From assembly GCF_905171775.1 (NCBI RefSeq), contig NC_053501.1, positions 12,244,844 to 12,308,843 of the forward strand: a DNA stretch of 64,000 nucleotides, in the 5' to 3' direction. Source of the DNA: Rana temporaria (lineage: Eukaryota > Chordata > Amphibia > Anura > Ranidae). The notes under the pieces are model-generated. The model worked only from the letters and a program-made list of their open reading frames with translations, was not told where the DNA came from and made no database searches. Numbering within the stretch: position 1 is the stretch's first letter; every line of letters begins with the position of its first letter. The position numbers were made by a program, and so were the translations under genes. This document shows positions 43,611 to 56,290 of the stretch, piece by piece.

Positions 43611-44070
43611 GAGGAGTTCTGCCGAAAAAAAAATTAAAATATTAAAAGTCAGCAGTTACAAATACTGCAGCTGCTGACTTTTAATATTAGGACACTTACC
43701 TGTCCGTGATGTCGGCACCCAAAGCCGATCTGTCCCTTGGCTCTCGAGTGGAGGCGCCGCCATCTTCGGTAATGGAATCAGGAAGTGAAGCCTTTGTGGC
43801 TTCACTTCCTGGTTCCCTACTACGCATGCGTGAGTCGCTCTGCATGATCCCACTGGTCCCGGCTGTCTTCTGGGACCTGTGTGTCTCCCAGAAGACAGCG
43901 GGGGGACGGAGTAAGCGCCGGACGTGGCATATTTCACCACGGTGATCTATGCTCGGAAGTGTGAGCAAATACCTGTATTACACAGATATCTTCTCCCTCC
44001 TCCCACCTGAAAGGTGCCAAATGTGACACCGGAGGGGGGGGAATCCGAAAAGTGGAAGTTCCACTTGAGG
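43611..44070. mobile_element. Family H MITE
   Basis: Inverted ends GGAGTTCTGCC and AGTGGAAGTTCCACTT (approximate). Subterminal hairpin AAAAGTCAGCAG/CTGCTGACTTTT at 43644-43682. Adjoins the TTAA-1 element. Confidence 0.5.
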
Positions 44071-44336
44071 CCGGGTTCACACTGTTGCAAATTGAATGGG
44101 GATCCCGCATTCAATTCGCAATAGCAGGAGATCGTGACCGGCTCTCTATGGAGCCAGTTCACATATCTCCAAAGCGTTCCAGTGCGAATTTGCATAAGAG
44201 TCTTGTGCGTCTTTTGGTCCGTTTCAGGTACGAATTCAGCCCAAGAATCAGGCTAAAATCAGACCTGAAACAATGAACCAGGACGCACAGGACCCCGGCT
44301 GGGAGCCGTATGGGCATGCAGTGTGAACCCAGCCTT
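44071..44336. mobile_element. Family I MITE
   Basis: 266 bp with inverted ends GGCCGGGTTCACACTG and CAGTGTGAACCCAGCC. A family H fragment (TTAAAGCGGAGTTCCACCC) follows at 44335-44360. Confidence 0.6.
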
Positions 44337-44383
44337 AAAGCGGAGTTCCACCCTGAATTTTTTTTATTAATTAATTAACCTAT

Positions 44384-46075
44384 TTTTCCCTCCTCTCTTC
44401 TCTCCTCTTCTCTCCCCGTCCCTTTCCCTTCCTCTCTGTTTCCTTTTCTTTCCTTTTTTTTCTTTCCCTCTCCTCTCTTTTCCTCCTCTCTCCTCTCCTC
44501 CCCCTTCCCCTTCCTTTTCTCTTTGTTTTCCCTTTTTTTTTTCTCCTCTCTTCTCTCCTCTTCTCTTCTCTCCTCCACCTTCTCTTTCCCTTCCTCTTTG
44601 TTTCCTTTTCTTTCTTTCCCTTCCCTCTTCTCCTCTCCTCTCCTCTCCTTTTTCTTTCCTTTGCTATTCTTTTCCTTTTCTTTCTTTGTCTTTCCTTCTC
44701 TTCTCTCCTCTCCTGTCCTTTTATTTTCCCTTACTCTTTTCTTTTCCTCTTATTTTCCTTTCTTCTTCTTTTCCTTTCCTTTCCTTTCCTTTCCTTTCCT
44801 TTTCTTTCTTTCCCTCTCCTCTCTTTTCCTCCTCTCTCCACTCCTCCCCCTTCCCCTTCCTTTCCTCTTTGTTTTCCCTTTTTTTCCCCTCCTCTCTTCT
44901 CTCCTCTTCTCTTCTCTCCCCGTCCCTTTCCCTTCCTCTCTGTTTCCTTTTTTTTCTTTCCCTCTCCTCTCTTTTCCTCCTCTCTCTACTCCTCCCCCTT
45001 CCTTTCCTCTTTGTTTTCCCTTTTTTTTTTTCCTCCTCTCTTCTCTCCTCTTTTCTTCTCTCCTCCCCCTTCTCTTTCCCTTCCTCTTTGTTTCCCTTTC
45101 TTTCTTTCCCTTCCCTCTTCTCCTCTTCTCTCCTCTCCTATCCCTTTCCTTTGCTATTCTTTTCCGTTTCTTTCCTTGTCTTTCCTTCTCTTCTCTCCTC
45201 TCCTGTCCTTTTATTTTCCCTTACTCTTTTATTTTCCTCTTCTTTTCCTTTCCTTTGCTATTATTTTGCTTTTCATTCTCTATCTTTTTCTTTCCTTGTC
45301 GTTCCCTTCTCTCCTCTCCTGTCTTTTTATTTTCCCTTATTTTTTTTATTTTCCTCTTCTTTTCCTTTCTTCTTCTTCTCCTCTTCTTTTCCTTTTCTTT
45401 ACATTTTCTTTCCCTATCCTCTCCTTTCCTTTGCTATTCTTTTCATTTTCTTTCCTTGTCTTTCCTTCTCTTCTCTTCTCTTCTCTCCTCTCCTGTCCTT
45501 TTATTTTCCCTTACTCTTTTATTTTCCTCTTTTTTTCCTTTCCTCTTCTTTTCCTTTCCTTTGCTATTATTTTGCTTTTCATTCTCTATATTTTTCTTTC
45601 CTTTTTCTTTCCCTTCTCTCCTCTCCTGTCTTTTTATTTTCCCTTATTTTTTTTATTTCCCTCTTCTTTTCTTTTCTTCTTCTTTCCCTCTTCTTTTCCT
45701 TTTCTATACATTTTCTTTCCCTCTCCTCTCCTTTCCTTTGCTATTCTTTTCCTTTTCTTTCATTGTCTTTCCTTCTCTTCTCTCCTCTCCTGTCCTTTTA
45801 TTTTCCCTTGCTCTTTTATTTTCCTCTTCTTTTCCTTTCCTTTGCTATTATTTTGCTTTTCATTCTCTATCTTTTTCTTTCCTTTTTCTTTCCCTTCTCT
45901 CCTCTCCTGTCTTTTTATTTTCCCTTATTTTTTTTATTTTCCTCTTCTTTTCCTTTCTTCTTCTTTCCCTCTTCTTTTCCTTTTCTTTACATTTTCTTTC
46001 CCTCTCCTCTCCTTTTCCATTTTATACTGTTTCCTTGTCCCTTCCTTTCCTTCCCTAGCTGTTCTTTCCTTTTAT
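44384..46075 (+). repeat. 1.7-kb polypyrimidine tract with ~290-bp period
   Basis: Almost pure T/C. The phrase CCTGTCCTTTTATTTTCCCT recurs at about 45202, 45492 and 45789 (steps 290 and 297), with an earlier copy at 44712, showing a higher-order tandem. Long Ser/Phe/Leu/Pro frames here are composition artefacts. Confidence 0.9.
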
Positions 46076-46894
46076 ATTTTCTCCTCCAATACGCGTAGCC
46101 TACAGCTATCCTGCCTTGAATAGGTAACTTGGACGTGGCTCGGAAATGCAAAATAAAATCTGACATTGGGATTTTCTGATGTTGCACGCATCAATGACTA
46201 TCCCGAAAAAAAGCCCAGGGCTGCAATTAAGCAGTTTATTTACTGTATTATCACAGCTGCAGGGTTAATCTAAATGATATATTCTATGAAGTGCAGCTTC
46301 AGTATCTCAGAGACAAATAAATCTGCCAAGTCTGTCTGTGTGCCAAGTTGCCGTCCCCTGCTGTGGCATACAAAACCCATTGTGAAGTTTCAAATGTAAA
46401 AAAAGGAAAAAAAAAAAAAAAGAAGAAAAAAAGGAAATGTGTATCTAAATTCTGACAAAGAATAATCCTCAGGATGAGAACGTCACTGATAAGAGCCGGC
46501 GGAGGAAGAATCCCGCTAAGAATTTGGAGATGTGACCAGACTGTAGGAAAGTTAAAAAGAAGCCATCAGGGCAGAAATATGGAAGCTGGGATTGTTGACT
46601 TGTTTTTGAAGGGAGAAGCTCCAGAGTTGTCTCATCACCATCCCTCCATCACTGCTTGGGGGGCCACTGGCCTAAAACAAGCCTTCACATACCAGGGTCA
46701 GCATATTACTATCCTGGTAGATATCCCATCATTCTGTGTATATAGCTGATCACCTGGCATCAGGGCAACCATCACAAATTGTGGGGCCCCTTACACAGCT
46801 TTAGGCAGAGAACCGGGGGGGGGGGGGATTGCTGACAAAAGAAAAGTAATCTCTTCTGTTATTGTGTACTTGTGTAATCTCTTCTCTCCTGACT
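46076..46894. other. No gene recognised
   Basis: Unique DNA with an A-rich run at 46398-46440. A 91-codon frame at 46474-46749 has no domain I know. Confidence 0.4.
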
Positions 46895-48157
46895 GTAGTG
46901 GCTTCTGTACCCCTATAGTGTCCCCTGTACCCTGCACCCCCCCACCATAGTGTCCTCTTTGCCCCCATAGTTTCCTCTGTCCCCTGCACCCCCCACTGTA
47001 GTATCCTCTGTACCCCCATAGTGTCCTCTGTCCCCTGTCCCGCCCACTGTAGTATCCTCTGTACCCCCGTAGTGTCTTCTGTCCCCTTTACCCCCCCCCA
47101 CTGTAGTATCCTCTGTACCCCCATAGTGTCCTCTGTCCCCTGAACCCCCCACTGTAGTATCCTCTGTACCCCCATAGTGTCCTCTGTCCCCTGCACCACC
47201 CCCCACTGTAGTATCCTCTGTACCCCCATAGTGTCTTCTGTCCCCTGCACCCCCCCCCCACTGTAGTATCCTCTGTACCCCCATAGTGTCCTCTGTCCCC
47301 TGCCCCCCCACTGTAGTATCCTCTGTACCCCCATAGTCTCCTCTGTCCCCTGCCCCCCCCCACTGTAGTATCCTCTGTACCCCCATAGTGTCCTCTGTCC
47401 CCTGCCCCCACCCACTGTACTGTCCTCTGTACCCCCATTGTGTCCTCTGTCCCCTGTCCCCCCCCACTGTAGTATCCTCTGTACCCCCATAGTCTCTTCT
47501 GTCCCCTGCCCCCCCACAGTAGTATCCTCTGTACCCCAATAGTGTCCTCTGTCCCCCCACTGTAGTTTCCTCTGTACCCCCATAGTGTCCTCTGTCCCCT
47601 GCCCCCCCACTGTAGTATCCTCTGTACCCCCATAGTGTCCCCCCCCACTGTAGTATCCTCTGTACCCCCATAGTGTCCTCTGTCCCCTGCCCCCCCCCAC
47701 TGTAGTATCCTCTGTACCCCCATAGTGTCCTCTGTCCCCTGCCCCCCTCACTGTAGTATCCTCTGTACCCCCATAGTGTCCTCTGTCCCATGTCCCCCCA
47801 CTGTAGTTTCCTCTGTATCCCCATAGTGTCCTCTGTCCCCTGTCCCCCCACTGTAGTATCCTCTGTACCCCCATAGTCTCCTCTGTCCCCTGCCCCCCCC
47901 ACTGTAGTATCCTCTGTACCCCCATAGTGTCCTTTGTCCCCTGCCCCCCCACTGTACTGTCCTCTGTACCCCCATAGTGCCCCCTGTCCCCTGCACCACC
48001 CCCCACGATAGTTTCCTCTGTACTCCCATACTGTCCTCTATCCTCTGTCCCCTGCACCCCCCACTGTGGTGTCCTCTGTACCCCCATAATGTCCTCTGTC
48101 TCCTGCACCCCCCATTGTAGTGTCCTCTGTACCCCATAGTGCCCCCTGTCCCCTGCT
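46895..48157. repeat. C-rich minisatellite, ~48-50-bp units
   Basis: About 26 units of CCCCCCACTGTAGTATCCTC followed by TGTACCCCCATAGTGTCCTC and TGTCCCCTGC. Length differs mainly through the C-run. On the minus strand it stays open for 435 codons (Gly/Thr/Asp-rich repeats), which follows from repeat structure. Confidence 0.9.
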
Positions 48158-48372
48158 AAAAAAACACAAAAACACGGGAGGGGGGCCAGCTGGGCTTATA
48201 AGGGGCCCTGGGGACCATCGGGCCACTTACAAGTGTAATGCAAAAAAAATAAAAATTAAATAAAATTTAAAAATAAATAAACGGGAGGGGGGCCAGCCAG
48301 GCCCCTGGGGACCATCGGGCCCTTTATAGGTGTAATGCCTGTACCCCCTTGATGGCGGCCCTGCCTGGCATT
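48158..48372 (-). repeat. Interspersed repeat end (GGGCCATCAAGG type)
   Basis: Phrases GGGGACCATCGGGCC, AGTGTAATGC and GATGGCGGCCCTGCC occur twice (48175-48245, 48285-48365). In inverse orientation they resemble 48700-48790, so the C-rich minisatellite probably grew inside this family. Confidence 0.4.
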
Positions 48373-48699
48373 AAACGCTGTGCAATGTACCCCAACTGGT
48401 CCAGTCTGACAGCCTTCAGCCAACCGTCACCTAGCGATGGACACCATGCACATTACGGCTATTGTCCTTGTTCTGCTGAGCTGTGTAGGGATTAGAGGGA
48501 GCTCTGCCATGTTGCAGGTCTCACTAACCTAATTATAAGCTTTGCTGTTCAAGCACAAACACTAATTCCTTTTAAATGTAATTAAATGTTCATTGTGTGC
48601 CATAGAATTGGTTGTGTTGTTGCTGAACAGAGGTGGGAAAAGGCGAGGCTACAACAGGATGTAGTGTACCCCTAAATTACTACAGTGTACCCCTGAATC

Positions 48700-49185
48700 C
48701 TAACATGCATTCAGGGCCACCATCAGGGGGGTACAGGCAGTACACCTGTAAGGGGCCCGGAGGTCCCCAGGGGCCCGGATGGCAACCCCCTTTAAAAAAA
48801 AGATTTATTTATTTTTTTAGATTTATTTTTTTAGGGGTCCGGAGGTCCCCAGGGGCCCGGAGGCCCACTGGGCCGCATATGGCAACTCCCCTTTTTTTTA
48901 TACATTTTTTATAAAAAAAAAATTTTTTTTTTTAAATATATTTTTATTTTATTTTTTATTAAAGGGCCAATTTTTTTTATTTTTTTTAGAGGTCCGGAGG
49001 TCCCCAGGTGCACGAAGGCCCCCAGGGCCCCCGGATGGCAACCCCCCCTTTTTTTTATTTATTTTTTATAAAAAAAATATTTTTTTTCTAACATATTTTT
49101 ATTTTATTGTTTATTAAAGGGCCATTTTTTTTAGGGGTACGGGGGGCCCGGAGATCCCCAGGGCCCCAGATGACAACCCCCTGAC
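48700..49185 (+). repeat. GGAGGTCCCCAGG tandem repeats with A/T-rich spacers
   Basis: Begins GGGCCACCATCAGGGGGGTA. The phrase GGAGGTCCCCAGG recurs near 48750, 48840 and 48995, separated by TTTATTTTTTAG stretches. The region 48373-48640 before it holds nothing recognised. Confidence 0.55.
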
Positions 49186-50497
49186 GATCATGGCGATATT
49201 TCACATGTGTGATTTGAACACCGTTTTCATATGCGGGTGCGACTTCTGTATGCGTTTTCTTTGTTGCGCAAGCTCGCGGGGAGAGGGGCGCTTTAAAATT
49301 ATTATTTTTTTCTTATTTATTTTATTTCTATAATATTAAATTGTTTTTTTGTTTTTTACATTTTTTACATTTTGATCACTTTTATTGCTGTCACAAGGAA
49401 TGTAAACATCCCTTGTGACAGTAATAGGTGGTGACAGGTACTCTTTATAGAGGGATCGGGGCTCTAAAAGACCCCCGATCCCTCCTTTGCACTTCAAAGT
49501 ATTCAGATCGGCGAAAACGGCGATTCTGAATACTGTGTACTTTTTTAAATCCGGCGCCATTGGCAGCCGAGAAACCCGGAAGTGACGTCATGACGTCGCT
49601 TCCGTGTTTACATTGCGGAGACTGAATCAAAGCCATTTACAGCTTAGTTTCAGTCTGCGCCTGGACACTGGAGGCGCTGGATCGAGGATCGGGTCTCCCG
49701 GTGGGACGGGAGGCACAGTCAGAGTGGCGAGAGGCGGCGGGAGGGGGGGGCAGAGGCGTATCTAGTGAAAATAGCGCCTATGGCAAGCACTGAAACTGCG
49801 CCCCTGTCGAAACATTTTTAACCCATCTTTCAGATAACCTTAACGAAAAAACAGCTAACAAAAATAGTGATATTTATCATCCCTTGTGATACCTTGGGTA
49901 GTGACATATCCTCTTTATGGAGAAATCTGGGGTTTATTAGACCCCTGATCCCTCCTCTGCCCTCCAAGGCCAGGTAAATGCAGAACCAATACTGGAAGTG
50001 ATGAAATCTTCATCACTTCAGTTTTCACAGAGGAGAGGGAGAAACTGATGTTCCTCCTTCTTTGTGCGCTGCCAATCCGACCAGGTGGAATGGGAGAGCC
50101 TGGGAGAACAGGGGAGGGCTGTGGCTGAACGCAGCAGGGATAGCGCTGCCATTGTCCATTAGCAAAGGTGCTGAAAAGGAGATCCTGCCTATGCTCGGGA
50201 GGAGGGAAGAAGAGACCCTCAGACCCTGGTAAGTGCTTGCTGCCCAGCCACTCAACAGCGCCCCCTTCATATGGCGCCCATGGCACTTGCCATGGCTGCC
50301 ATACCCTAGATGCGTCACTGGGGGGGGATGTCCCCTCCCACTCCTCCGGCATAACAACCGAGCGGCTTTTAGCCGCATCGGTTGTTATGTCTGGATAGCC
50401 AATCGCCGGCTCTAAACAACGGTACCAGGCATCATCCCGGTATAACCCCCGAAAGCCGAGGACGCATATATGCGTACGCTCGGCGTGAAAGGGTTAA
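49186..50497 (+). mobile_element. TTAA-type element with a nested hAT-like MITE
   Basis: The body contains the stem ATCCCTTGTGACAGTAATAG/TGTCACAAGGAATG (49390-49425). It ends GGCGTGAAAGGGTTAA. Split at 49751-50320 by the hAT-like insertion. The left end is uncertain. Confidence 0.45.
49751..50320. mobile_element. hAT-like MITE in a G-run
   Basis: 570 bp, with ends CAGAGGCGTATCTAG and CTAGATGCGTCACTG as inverted repeats. Flanked by 8 G on the left and 7 G on the right, consistent with, but not proof of, an 8-bp duplication. The CAGNGGCGTA end is hAT-like. Confidence 0.6.
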
Positions 50498-51257
50498 GTG
50501 TTGATGAATACCGCTGTGATGCAATTGCCTATTCACAGAAGTAAAATTGATCGGATCCAATCAAGGAGCCCTTCTAGAAAAATATTGCTGCTTTTGTATG
50601 TGCCTGATAAGCTCCTGGTAGCTATCGACGTATGTGAACAGAGCTACCTAGACCTGAAATTGACTTATTCGCTTAAAATATAATACTACTATTGTAGGGC
50701 TGCACGGCCAACCTGAGATAAGGGTCAGCACGTCAATATTCCACCCTAAGTAATAAGATTTTCCATTTAACACAGCGAGCCGCGTACCGCCTGCAACAGC
50801 CAACCGACAAACAGGATAACCAAAGGACCTCATCAATGGATGGTTACTCCCATCAATACCGAGCACTGTTGACATTATAGCCTTAGAAGACATAATAAAG
50901 AAAGCAGTTCCCACTGTAAGTAAATGAGATGAGCGATCGATGCAATGACACGTGATGGCCCTGCGGGGCGGCCATTGATTGGTTAGCACTTGGTTTGACA
51001 ATTGCGCTAACCAACGTTCCAAATCTTCTCGCCTGTTAGTGAAAGACGTCAAAAAGAACAAGCTTGGGAAAAACAGATCCATAAAGTGTTGCGGTGGTTT
51101 CAGGTTCGATATACTGATTTAGTAAACATAAGCTTCAGTTTTATATTTTAATATGCTTATTGGATGCATTTACAGTATTACTGTAACCAGTGGTGTCCAG
51201 TCCATAAGGGGCCGCCACCCCGTCCCCCCCAAGTTTTAACATGTCAACAAACTGTTA
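50498..51257. other. Low-copy DNA, no gene recognised
   Basis: No match to other segments and no domain in the short frames. 51180-51240 (GTGGTGTCCAGTCCATAAGG) may be a repeat edge. Confidence 0.4.
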
Positions 51258-51756
51258 TGCCGCGTACACACGATCGGTTTGTCTGATGAAAACGGAGCGA
51301 TGGATCGTTTTCATCGGACAAACCGATTGTGTGTGGGCCCCATCAGTTTTAAAATTTTCGTATGGTTAAAAAAACGATAGAAAAAAACGATCGTCTGTGG
51401 GGAAATTCATAGGGCAAGTTATTGCCCTAAAAAGTGTTTGGGGACCCGGGTCCTGTCCCAGGAAACATGTATCAATTCAAAAAAAAGTTTTAAAAACTGA
51501 CGTTTTTTTCAGGAGCAGTGAATTTAATAATGCTAAAAGTGAAACAATAAAAGTGAAATATTACTTTAAATTTCGTACCTGGGGGGGGGTGTAAAGTCAG
51601 CATGTGAAAAAGCGCATGTTTCCCGTACATAGAACTGTCTCTGCACAAAGTGTCATTTCTGAAAGAAAAAAAGGCATAAACCGGCTTTGCGGCTCTAATG
51701 AATTGTCGGCTCTGGCAATTCAGAGATGATTCATTCATAAAAAAAAAAAAAAGCCT
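51258..51756. repeat. MITE-2 left end joined to another repeat
   Basis: TGCCGCGTACACACGATCGG follows TTA (51255-51257), and the MITE-2 sequence fades by about 51405. From 51406 to 51545 it matches 29292-29568 in inverse orientation. Confidence 0.5.
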
Positions 51757-52191
51757 GGGGGTCCCCCCAAATTCCATTAACAGGCCCTTCAGGTCTGATA
51801 TGGATATTAAGGGGAACCCCGCCGTCAATTTAAAAAAAAATGACGTGGGGTTCCCCCCAAATATCCATACCAGACCCTTCAGGTCTGGTGTGGATTTTAA
51901 GGGGAACTCCACCCCAAATTTAAAAAAAAATGGCGTGGAGTTCCCCCAAAAATCCACACCAGACCCTTATCCGAGCACGTTAACCTGGCCGGCCGCAGAA
52001 AAGATGGGGGGACTGAGTGCGGCCCCCCTCTCCTGAACCGCACCAGGCCACATGCCCTCAACATGGGGAGGATGTCCCCATGTTGATGGGGACAAGGGCC
52101 TCATCCCCACAACCCTTGTCCGCTGGTTGTGGGGGTCTGCGGGCGGGGGGCTTATCAGAATCTGGAAGACCCCTTTAACAAAGGGGACCCT
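51757..52191 (+). repeat. One arm of the fold-back element family
   Basis: Close to 12990-13360: TGGATATTAAGGGGAACCCC, CCGAGCACGTTAACCTGGCC and GGAAGACCCCTTTAACAAAG. It includes a local duplication of the GGTCTGGTGTGGATTTTAAG segment. Confidence 0.65.
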
Positions 52192-52548
52192 CTAACAAAC
52201 CTCTGATGGCTTCACAGAACAGCTGTATTTATACTGAGATAAAATTACACACAGCTGGACTCTGTTTATCAATTCGGTGACTTCTGAAGGCAATTGGTTC
52301 CATTAGATTTTAGTGAGAGGTTTTAAAGGGGGCTGAATACAAATGCCCACCCCCCACACTTTTCACATATTTATTTGTAAATAATTCTGAAAACCATTTA
52401 TCATTTTCCTTCCACTCCACAATTATGTGCCACTTTGTGTTGGTCTGTCACATAAAACCCCAATAAAATACATTTACATTCTTGGTTGTAACATGACAAA
52501 ATTTGAAAAATTTCAAGTGGGTATGAATACTTTTTCAAGGCACTGTAT
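52192..52548 (+). repeat. Tc1-B terminal region, solo
   Basis: Non-coding end of Tc1-B, from CTCTGATGGCTTCACAGAAC to ACTTTTTCAAGGCACTGTATA, parallel to 35910-36112. Confidence 0.7.
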
Positions 52549-53098
52549 ACTGTTCAATGATAAATGTGTACATTTTTAGTGGACACAATACCATGATAAA
52601 GACGGGGAAGTACGAGGTCTTGTAGCTGTAGATAAGTGCTCCATCCATGGAATAAGCCGCCACATTTCAGTTTTGCTCGGTCACGTGGGAGAAGTCTTAG
52701 GAAACACACAGCTTACACCACTTCTACACAATCTCAGCTTTACCTGGACTGCCGGGGATTCAGAGTTATTGCCGAGGGATTAGGCAGGATCGCTATTTTT
52801 GAACAGTGTGACATTTAAGAAACAGATTAACAGTCCAAACACGTGAAAAGCCCAGCGTGGAAAAAAAAAGGAGAGCTACTCATATGCCAATATTTATAAA
52901 AAAAATTAAGAACATTTTAGAGGGATATTAAATATTTTAGGGTAAGTTTAGATGTGCAGATGAATTGTCCTGCCTCTGAAAAAGTCATCCACGCTCGGAT
53001 CACCTATTTTGGAGGCATTTGATGGGGTGAGGAGGCAATATTATAACAACTGGATAATTTTCCCCTCCCCTGTTGCTGCCAACACAATGGGCCAGATC
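52549..53098. other. Low-copy DNA, no gene recognised
   Basis: No repeat or domain recognised. Confidence 0.4.
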
Positions 53099-53766
53099 CA
53101 CAAAGAACTTACGGCGGTGTATCTATTGATCCACCGCGTAAGTTCTACGATGCACCGTCATATCTTTGTTATGTATCCACAAAACAAGATACGCCTGAAT
53201 GTGGGCTAGATCCGTCTGACGTACGTCTTAGTACGCCGTCGGATCTTAGGTGCATATTTACTTCCGTTGATTTCCCGCGTAGAGTATGCAAATTAGCTAG
53301 ATACTCCGATTCTCAAACGTACGTCCGCCCGGCGCATTTTTTTTTACGTCGTTTACGTAAGGCTTTTTTCGGCATAACGTTACCCCTGCCTTTTCCGTCG
53401 TTTACGTAGTTCGCGTAAATCGTTCGCGAATAGGGCTTTGCGTAAGTTACGTTCACGTCGAAAGCATTGACTATTTGTGACGTGATTTTGCGCATGCGCA
53501 CTGGGATACGTCCACGGACGGCGCATGCGCCGTTCGTAAAAAGCGTCAATTACGTGGGGTCATACCAGATTACCATACAACACGCCCACTCCAAGCCTAC
53601 TTTGAATTACGCGGGCTTATGCTGGCAGATTTACGTTACGCCGGCCCGCATATGGGAGCAAGTTCTTTGTGGATACCCTAGGAGCCACTCTGATTTACGG
53701 CGGAGTAGCGCATATGAGATGCGCTACGCCCGCCTAAATATACGCCCGTTTTTGTGGATCTGGCCC
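53099..53766. mobile_element. MITE-1 copy with AAT TSD
   Basis: 668 bp from GGGCCAGATCC to GGATCTGGCCC, flanked by AAT (53096-53098, 53767-53769). No CTCF-like motif seen in this copy. Confidence 0.8.
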
Positions 53767-53854
53767 AATTTGTTTTGTTCAGAATTATTTTTATAGCAAA
53801 TTTCGACAAATTTGTTCATTCGGAAATATCGAAAATATATCTGAATTAAAGGAA

Positions 53855-54345
53855 CACTAAAGGTTTGTTTTTTATTAGATCAATTGATTGCTGTAAGCTA
53901 GAGCATTTAAATATCACTTACCGCGTTTTTCCTTTTGACCTCCAAAATACAGTAATCCAGGTTTGAAAATGGCATTTCCTGTCTCTCCTCTTCTTGCTTT
54001 CCACCAGCATCTGAGCCGTTTTGCATGGTGGAAAGCAGAATGTGCTCACCCCCTCCCTATGACTACAGCCCTGCGGGAAGATGCTCTCTTATCCCTCACA
54101 GGCATGGAGGCTAAGCCTAATGGGAACTGTAGTTCCCATTAGGCCGTGATGTAGCAAGAATGAATGTGCACCGCAAACCAGGAAGTCAGTGAGAATAACG
54201 ATTCAGGAGTGACGGAGGTGAATAAAAAAGCTCGATTTCAACAGGTATCAAACTAGTTATAATGCAAAACATTACTTTTTACTTTCAGCTACTGTCAGAC
54301 TTTAATTTAAGAGGAAAATATTTTTGTCTTTACAACCCCTTTAAA
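53855..54345. mobile_element. Family H-like MITE
   Basis: Starts TTAAAGGAACACTAAAGG and ends CAACCCCTTTAA. An internal stem GGAACTGTAGTTCCC lies near 54123-54140. Confidence 0.5.
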
Positions 54346-54694
54346 GAAAACATGTTTAACAATTTTTTTCCAAATATGTCGTTGTTAGAGTACAAGTGTG
54401 TGCTATTTTTTTGTTTGGACTGTATTCACCAATAAATGGACTTTGTTAATTTTCTGAGAACCATGAGCGCTGATTTTTAGTGTATTTTTATGTCTCCTTG
54501 GTACTTCCGGGTACCATATTTTCTTTTGCAGCTCTGGTTTCCCCCTTATACACCCTCTCTAAGAGAAATAAGGCTTATATTTTTAATTATACTACCATTG
54601 TTCAGCGCCAGTGTATTTTGTTGTGTTTTCATATAGAGATCGATAGATAGAGATTGATGGAGATAGATTGATAAAGAGAGAAATAGATAGAAAG

Positions 54695-54695
<1 letters not shown>

Positions 54696-54769
<74 letters not shown>
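54696..54769 (+). repeat. (GATA)n microsatellite
   Basis: About 18 uninterrupted GATA units, with degenerate GATAGA DNA on both sides (54640-54695). Confidence 0.95.
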
Positions 54770-55938
54770 AAAAAATAGATACATAAAAAACAAATATCCA
54801 TGTTTAAACCCAATGAAATCCTAATTAAACCAACCCACTAACCAAACAAATAATTTAATTTGTTACAGTTAATTAAAGTTATGAAAACCTCATGAACATA
54901 AATTGTGAGGGTGGCTGTAGCACAAATCTGGATCCCTATAGTGAACTAAAGAGTTCTCCCCTCCACCGGATAGACAGATAGAGAGAGAACCGGATCGGCT
55001 TATTAGCGGGTTTAATTTGCTGTGACAATAGTGTCTGCAGGCTGTACATTTCCGATGTCCCCAGCCACAGCAGTGCCAGTCTTGTTTGGAGCCCCTTTCA
55101 TCATTACGCAGGTTGGTATACTTCTCCTGCGTCTGTAATCTCACTGTGATAGAGCCGCCGGGTGCGGGGAAACTGTGCTCACTAGCTTGTTAAAGAAAAG
55201 AACTACAGTAACTACACATCGGGAGCCATTATTGCACCATTTTTACTTGTTCTCTATTCCATAATTCGATTGCTTGTAGATCAGGCAGATGTGCAATCGC
55301 TCCTTTTAGTGGTCATCAGTATAGTGAGGATAAGGCTGTTATTATTATTATCGCATAAAGAGTAACTCCACTTTTGTTGAGGAAAATAAAATCCCCTCTG
55401 GGAGATCTCTGTCTGTACATTGCAGGGATTTTAACAAACGTTGTAGCAGATTCCAACCTGTTGTTGCTCTGAAGAAACAACTGTTTGTTTTCCCATGTCC
55501 TGTGCTCACTGATTCTGAATGGGAGCGTCTGGTTCATTAAAAATCACCTGGTGCACATTCAGTGTTCTGATGAGAAAATCAGCAGGGTCTGCATCCCTTT
55601 AGAAGTATTTGACCCTTGGGGAGTATCTCACTAAATCTGAAATTCCTGTTGCAGGGGATGCCTTAAATCTGCAGATTTATGGAAAAATCAATGAGCCAAT
55701 CACACAAGCAGGAAATTACATTTCTGGGGGGCGCTCTGTATACCAACAATGTACAGAACACCTCCAGGTATCCATATTACATTGAATTTTACAGAAAATT
55801 ACAGCGCTGCAGATTGAAGAGGAAAGGTTATTTTTAATAACATTAAGTTATGACATCGATTGTTTATTTAGAATTGTATTTTCATCATTTTTTTTGATAC
55901 TGTATATATATAGATATAGATATAGATATGTATATATA
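54770..55938. other. Low-copy DNA, no gene recognised
   Basis: Frames up to 84 codons lack domains. An AT dinucleotide-rich patch (ATATAGATATAGATATAG) sits at 55905-55937. Confidence 0.4.
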
Positions 55939-56290
55939 CCATATCTACTCGAGTATAAGCCATGTTTTTCAGCACCTTTTTTGTGCTGAAAATGCCCCCT
56001 TTCGGCTTATACCTTTTTGTGCCTGATCTCCTGGATTTTAGGGACCCGGTACCGGCCGGCCGTAGGTCCCCTGAACCCCAAACTTGGCACACATGTAGCC
56101 CCACTCTTCCTCTACAAGTGTGCAAAGTTTGTTGTCCGGGGAACCTGCGGCTGGAGAGCACTGATTTTCAAATCCGGGCACCCCTTCCATAGACTCCCAT
56201 GTTAAATGGTAATTTCTCTGGTGAATTTGGGGACCCGGTACCGGCCGGACGTAGGTCTTCTGGACCCAGGACTTGGCACACATGTAGTCT
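55939..56290 (+). repeat. F element fragment with 189-bp duplication
   Basis: ACCATATCTACTCGAGTATA, TTTTTCAGCACC and AAAATGCCCCC match 36841-36905. GGGACCCGGTACCGGCCGG recurs at 56041 and 56230. Confidence 0.5.

Noticed and set aside
44523..46123. Overlapping 370-511-codon plus-strand frames
   Set aside because: All three plus frames are open through the T/C tract, which shows absence of stops by composition and not coding constraint.
46474..46749. 91-codon frame in unique DNA
   Set aside because: No recognisable domain, no neighbouring exon signals, and length is within chance expectation.
54640..54813. 73-codon Ser/Ile/Tyr/Leu frame
   Set aside because: It is the translated GATA microsatellite.
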